DNA from: Gemmatimonadota bacterium
Lineage (GTDB): Bacteria; Gemmatimonadota; Gemmatimonadetes; Longimicrobiales; Gaopeijiaceae
Direction: 5' to 3'
Length of the DNA: 43,812 nt
NCBI GenBank assembly: GCA_021295835.1
Contig: JAGWBP010000012.1
Span: 1 to 43,812, forward strand
Within the stretch, counting starts at the first letter, position 1, and the number at the start of each line of letters is the position of its first letter. The notes below the pieces were generated by a model that had not been told where the DNA came from, made no database searches, and worked only from the letters and a program-made list of their open reading frames with translations. The position numbers and the translations under genes were made by a program. This document shows, one piece after another, positions 42,701 through 43,812 of this stretch.

Positions 42701-43257
42701 CGTCCACCGGTTGGAGACGGAGCAATATCCGGGTTAGATTCTCCCCGCAGTAGCAACGGGACGATGCGGGGATACGCAGCTCCCCCGCCGGGTGGGTGGC
42801 TTGCGGGGTCTCACGGGGTCTTCGTCTTCGGCGTTGACAGGAGCGGCGGGAGGACGACCGCAGATGACGGGCTCGGAGCCGGGCCCGCGGAGATCGCCGA
42901 AGGGCGGCGGGAAGACAGAGCGGGCGAGCCGTCGCAAGCGGAAGAGGAGGCGCAGGAGGAGGAGGTGAGGTGGCGGTGCCCGCCTTCCGGAGGCTGGGAG
43001 AGTCGGGGATGGTGAGGTCGCCGCGAAGTGAGTGGCCCGATGGTAGCCGGACTCGCTCTCCCATCTCCTGGCGGTCGGTCGCCGCGTTCGCCCTTCGAAG
43101 TCGTGCCGGGGCCGCCGGCTGTACACCCTGATCCGCGAAGACCTCGCAGCTGAGCCGGATTCGTCCGGTACCGAGGTTCCCTTCCCCTACGACAGTTTTC
43201 GGCGTAGTTTCGGTAATCCGAATCCCACGCGAACACTGGCAACACGGAGCATGCCGC

Positions 43258-43812
43258 ATGGGCCAGCGGACATCGATTGAGTGGACCGAAGTCACCTGGA
43301 ACCCGACGACCGGGTGCACGAAGGTGTCGGAGGGGTGCGACAACTGCTATGCGGAAACGCTGTCCCGGCGGCTGTTGAGCCGGATCTACCGTCGGCGTCT
43401 GCCCGTGGTGGACACGGCGGCCAACCGTGCCGATCCGTTCGCCGTAAGGGTCTGGCCGGAGCGGCTGGAGCAGCCGGCTGGGTGGAAGGGGCGGCACCTT
43501 GTGTTCGTAAACTCGATGTCGGATCTGTTCCACTGTGACATCCCCGTGGATTTCCTGCGGGCGGTCTTCGAGGTCATGCTCGATGTGGACCGGCACACGT
43601 ACCAGGTGCTGACCAAGCGGCCAAGCCGGGCGGCGCGTTTCGTGCGGGAGAATGGGGATCTGTTTGGCGGGGGAGGGCTGCCGCCGCATATCTGGATCGG
43701 GACATCGACGGAGAACCAGAAGACGGCGTACAGGATTCGGCATCTGAAGGAGGTTCCGGCGGCGGTGCGGTTCCTGAGCTGCGAGCCGCTGATCGGGCCG
43801 CTGAGCCTGTGC
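43258..43812 (+). CDS. DUF5131 / phage Gp37-Gp68 family protein (partial, runs off the right edge)
   Basis: 185 residues are present, with no stop before the window ends. The N-terminus is diagnostic: SIEWTEVTWNPTTGC, then CTKVSEGCDNCYAE, giving Cys20, Cys27 and Cys30 (C-x6-C-x2-C), which resemble a radical-SAM-like cluster site. Downstream family segments are VNSMSDLFH, YQVLTKRPSRAARF, IWIGTSTENQKTA and RFLSCEPLIGPL. The family is found in phages and mobile islands, often beside the three-Cys-motif partner protein TcmP; the activity is not established. The ATG at 43258 matches the family start. A decayed copy of the 5' end lies 674 bp upstream. Confidence 0.85.
   Translation, partial: MGQRTSIEWTEVTWNPTTGCTKVSEGCDNCYAETLSRRLLSRIYRRRLPVVDTAANRADPFAVRVWPERLEQPAGWKGRHLVFVNSMSDLFHCDIPVDFLRAVFEVMLDVDRHTYQVLTKRPSRAARFVRENGDLFGGGGLPPHIWIGTSTENQKTAYRIRHLKEVPAAVRFLSCEPLIGPLSLC

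Noticed and set aside
42584..43015. 143-codon open frame after vapB as an intact gene
   Set aside because: Only the first codons match DUF5131; the remainder is low-complexity with no homologous motif, so it was called a remnant.

Overview
The window is a G+C-rich chromosomal segment (about two thirds G+C by eye) from a Gram-negative bacterium. Outer-membrane-type proteins, secreted proteins with a carboxypeptidase-regulatory-like fold, a lipoprotein, a split acyl-CoA mutase and a bacillithiol gene together suggest Gemmatimonadota or a close relative. The phylum is inferred; there is no rRNA here to prove it. I saw no tRNA, rRNA, CRISPR array or complete insertion sequence. Most genes are core housekeeping genes packed with 1-14 nt overlaps. 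Only the last 2 kb looks accessory.

Layout. (1) 138-4926, minus strand: an ammonium transporter followed by a circularly permuted ATP-grasp protein, an alpha-E protein and a transglutaminase-like protein, apparently one operon. (2) 5200-6804, minus: rqcH (ribosome rescue). (3) 6850-8851, plus: a YqeK-like HD hydrolase, a LytR_C protein and lepB. (4) 8844-9941, minus: rlmN, divergent from aspS. (5) 10212-19852, plus: aspS, phoH, 7TM-HD phosphodiesterase, ybeY, mgtE, meaB and an acyl-CoA mutase whose active site reads as isobutyryl-CoA mutase. (6) 19952-24262: three cell-envelope genes around a bidirectional terminator. (7) 24477-33401, plus: secD, secF, tatD, mutL, miaA, bshA, uppP, birA. Six consecutive junctions from secF to birA are 4-nt stop/start overlaps. 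coaX follows 21 bp later. (8) 34290-37990: a secreted triple-repeat protein translationally coupled to an outer-membrane barrel protein. (9) 38278-39441: a MoeB/ThiF-rhodanese fusion. (10) 39545-41674: the HrcA/CIRCE-controlled groES-groEL operon, in which groEL is broken by a frameshift. (11) 41731-43812: gene remnants, a VapBC-like module whose toxin lacks a normal start codon, and a DUF5131 gene running off the right edge.

The most interesting signal is non-coding. Two tandem dyad modules of the form TGTAAA-N6-TTTACA lie 33 kb apart, one upstream of the amt/ATP-grasp operon and one upstream of the MoeB-rhodanese gene. They share the same 21-bp centre-to-centre spacing, the same orientation relative to the gene, and the same embedded -35/-10-like pair (TTTACA-N17-TACAAC). 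This suggests that an undescribed regulator links ammonium uptake and a putative peptide-ligase cluster to sulfur-carrier chemistry.
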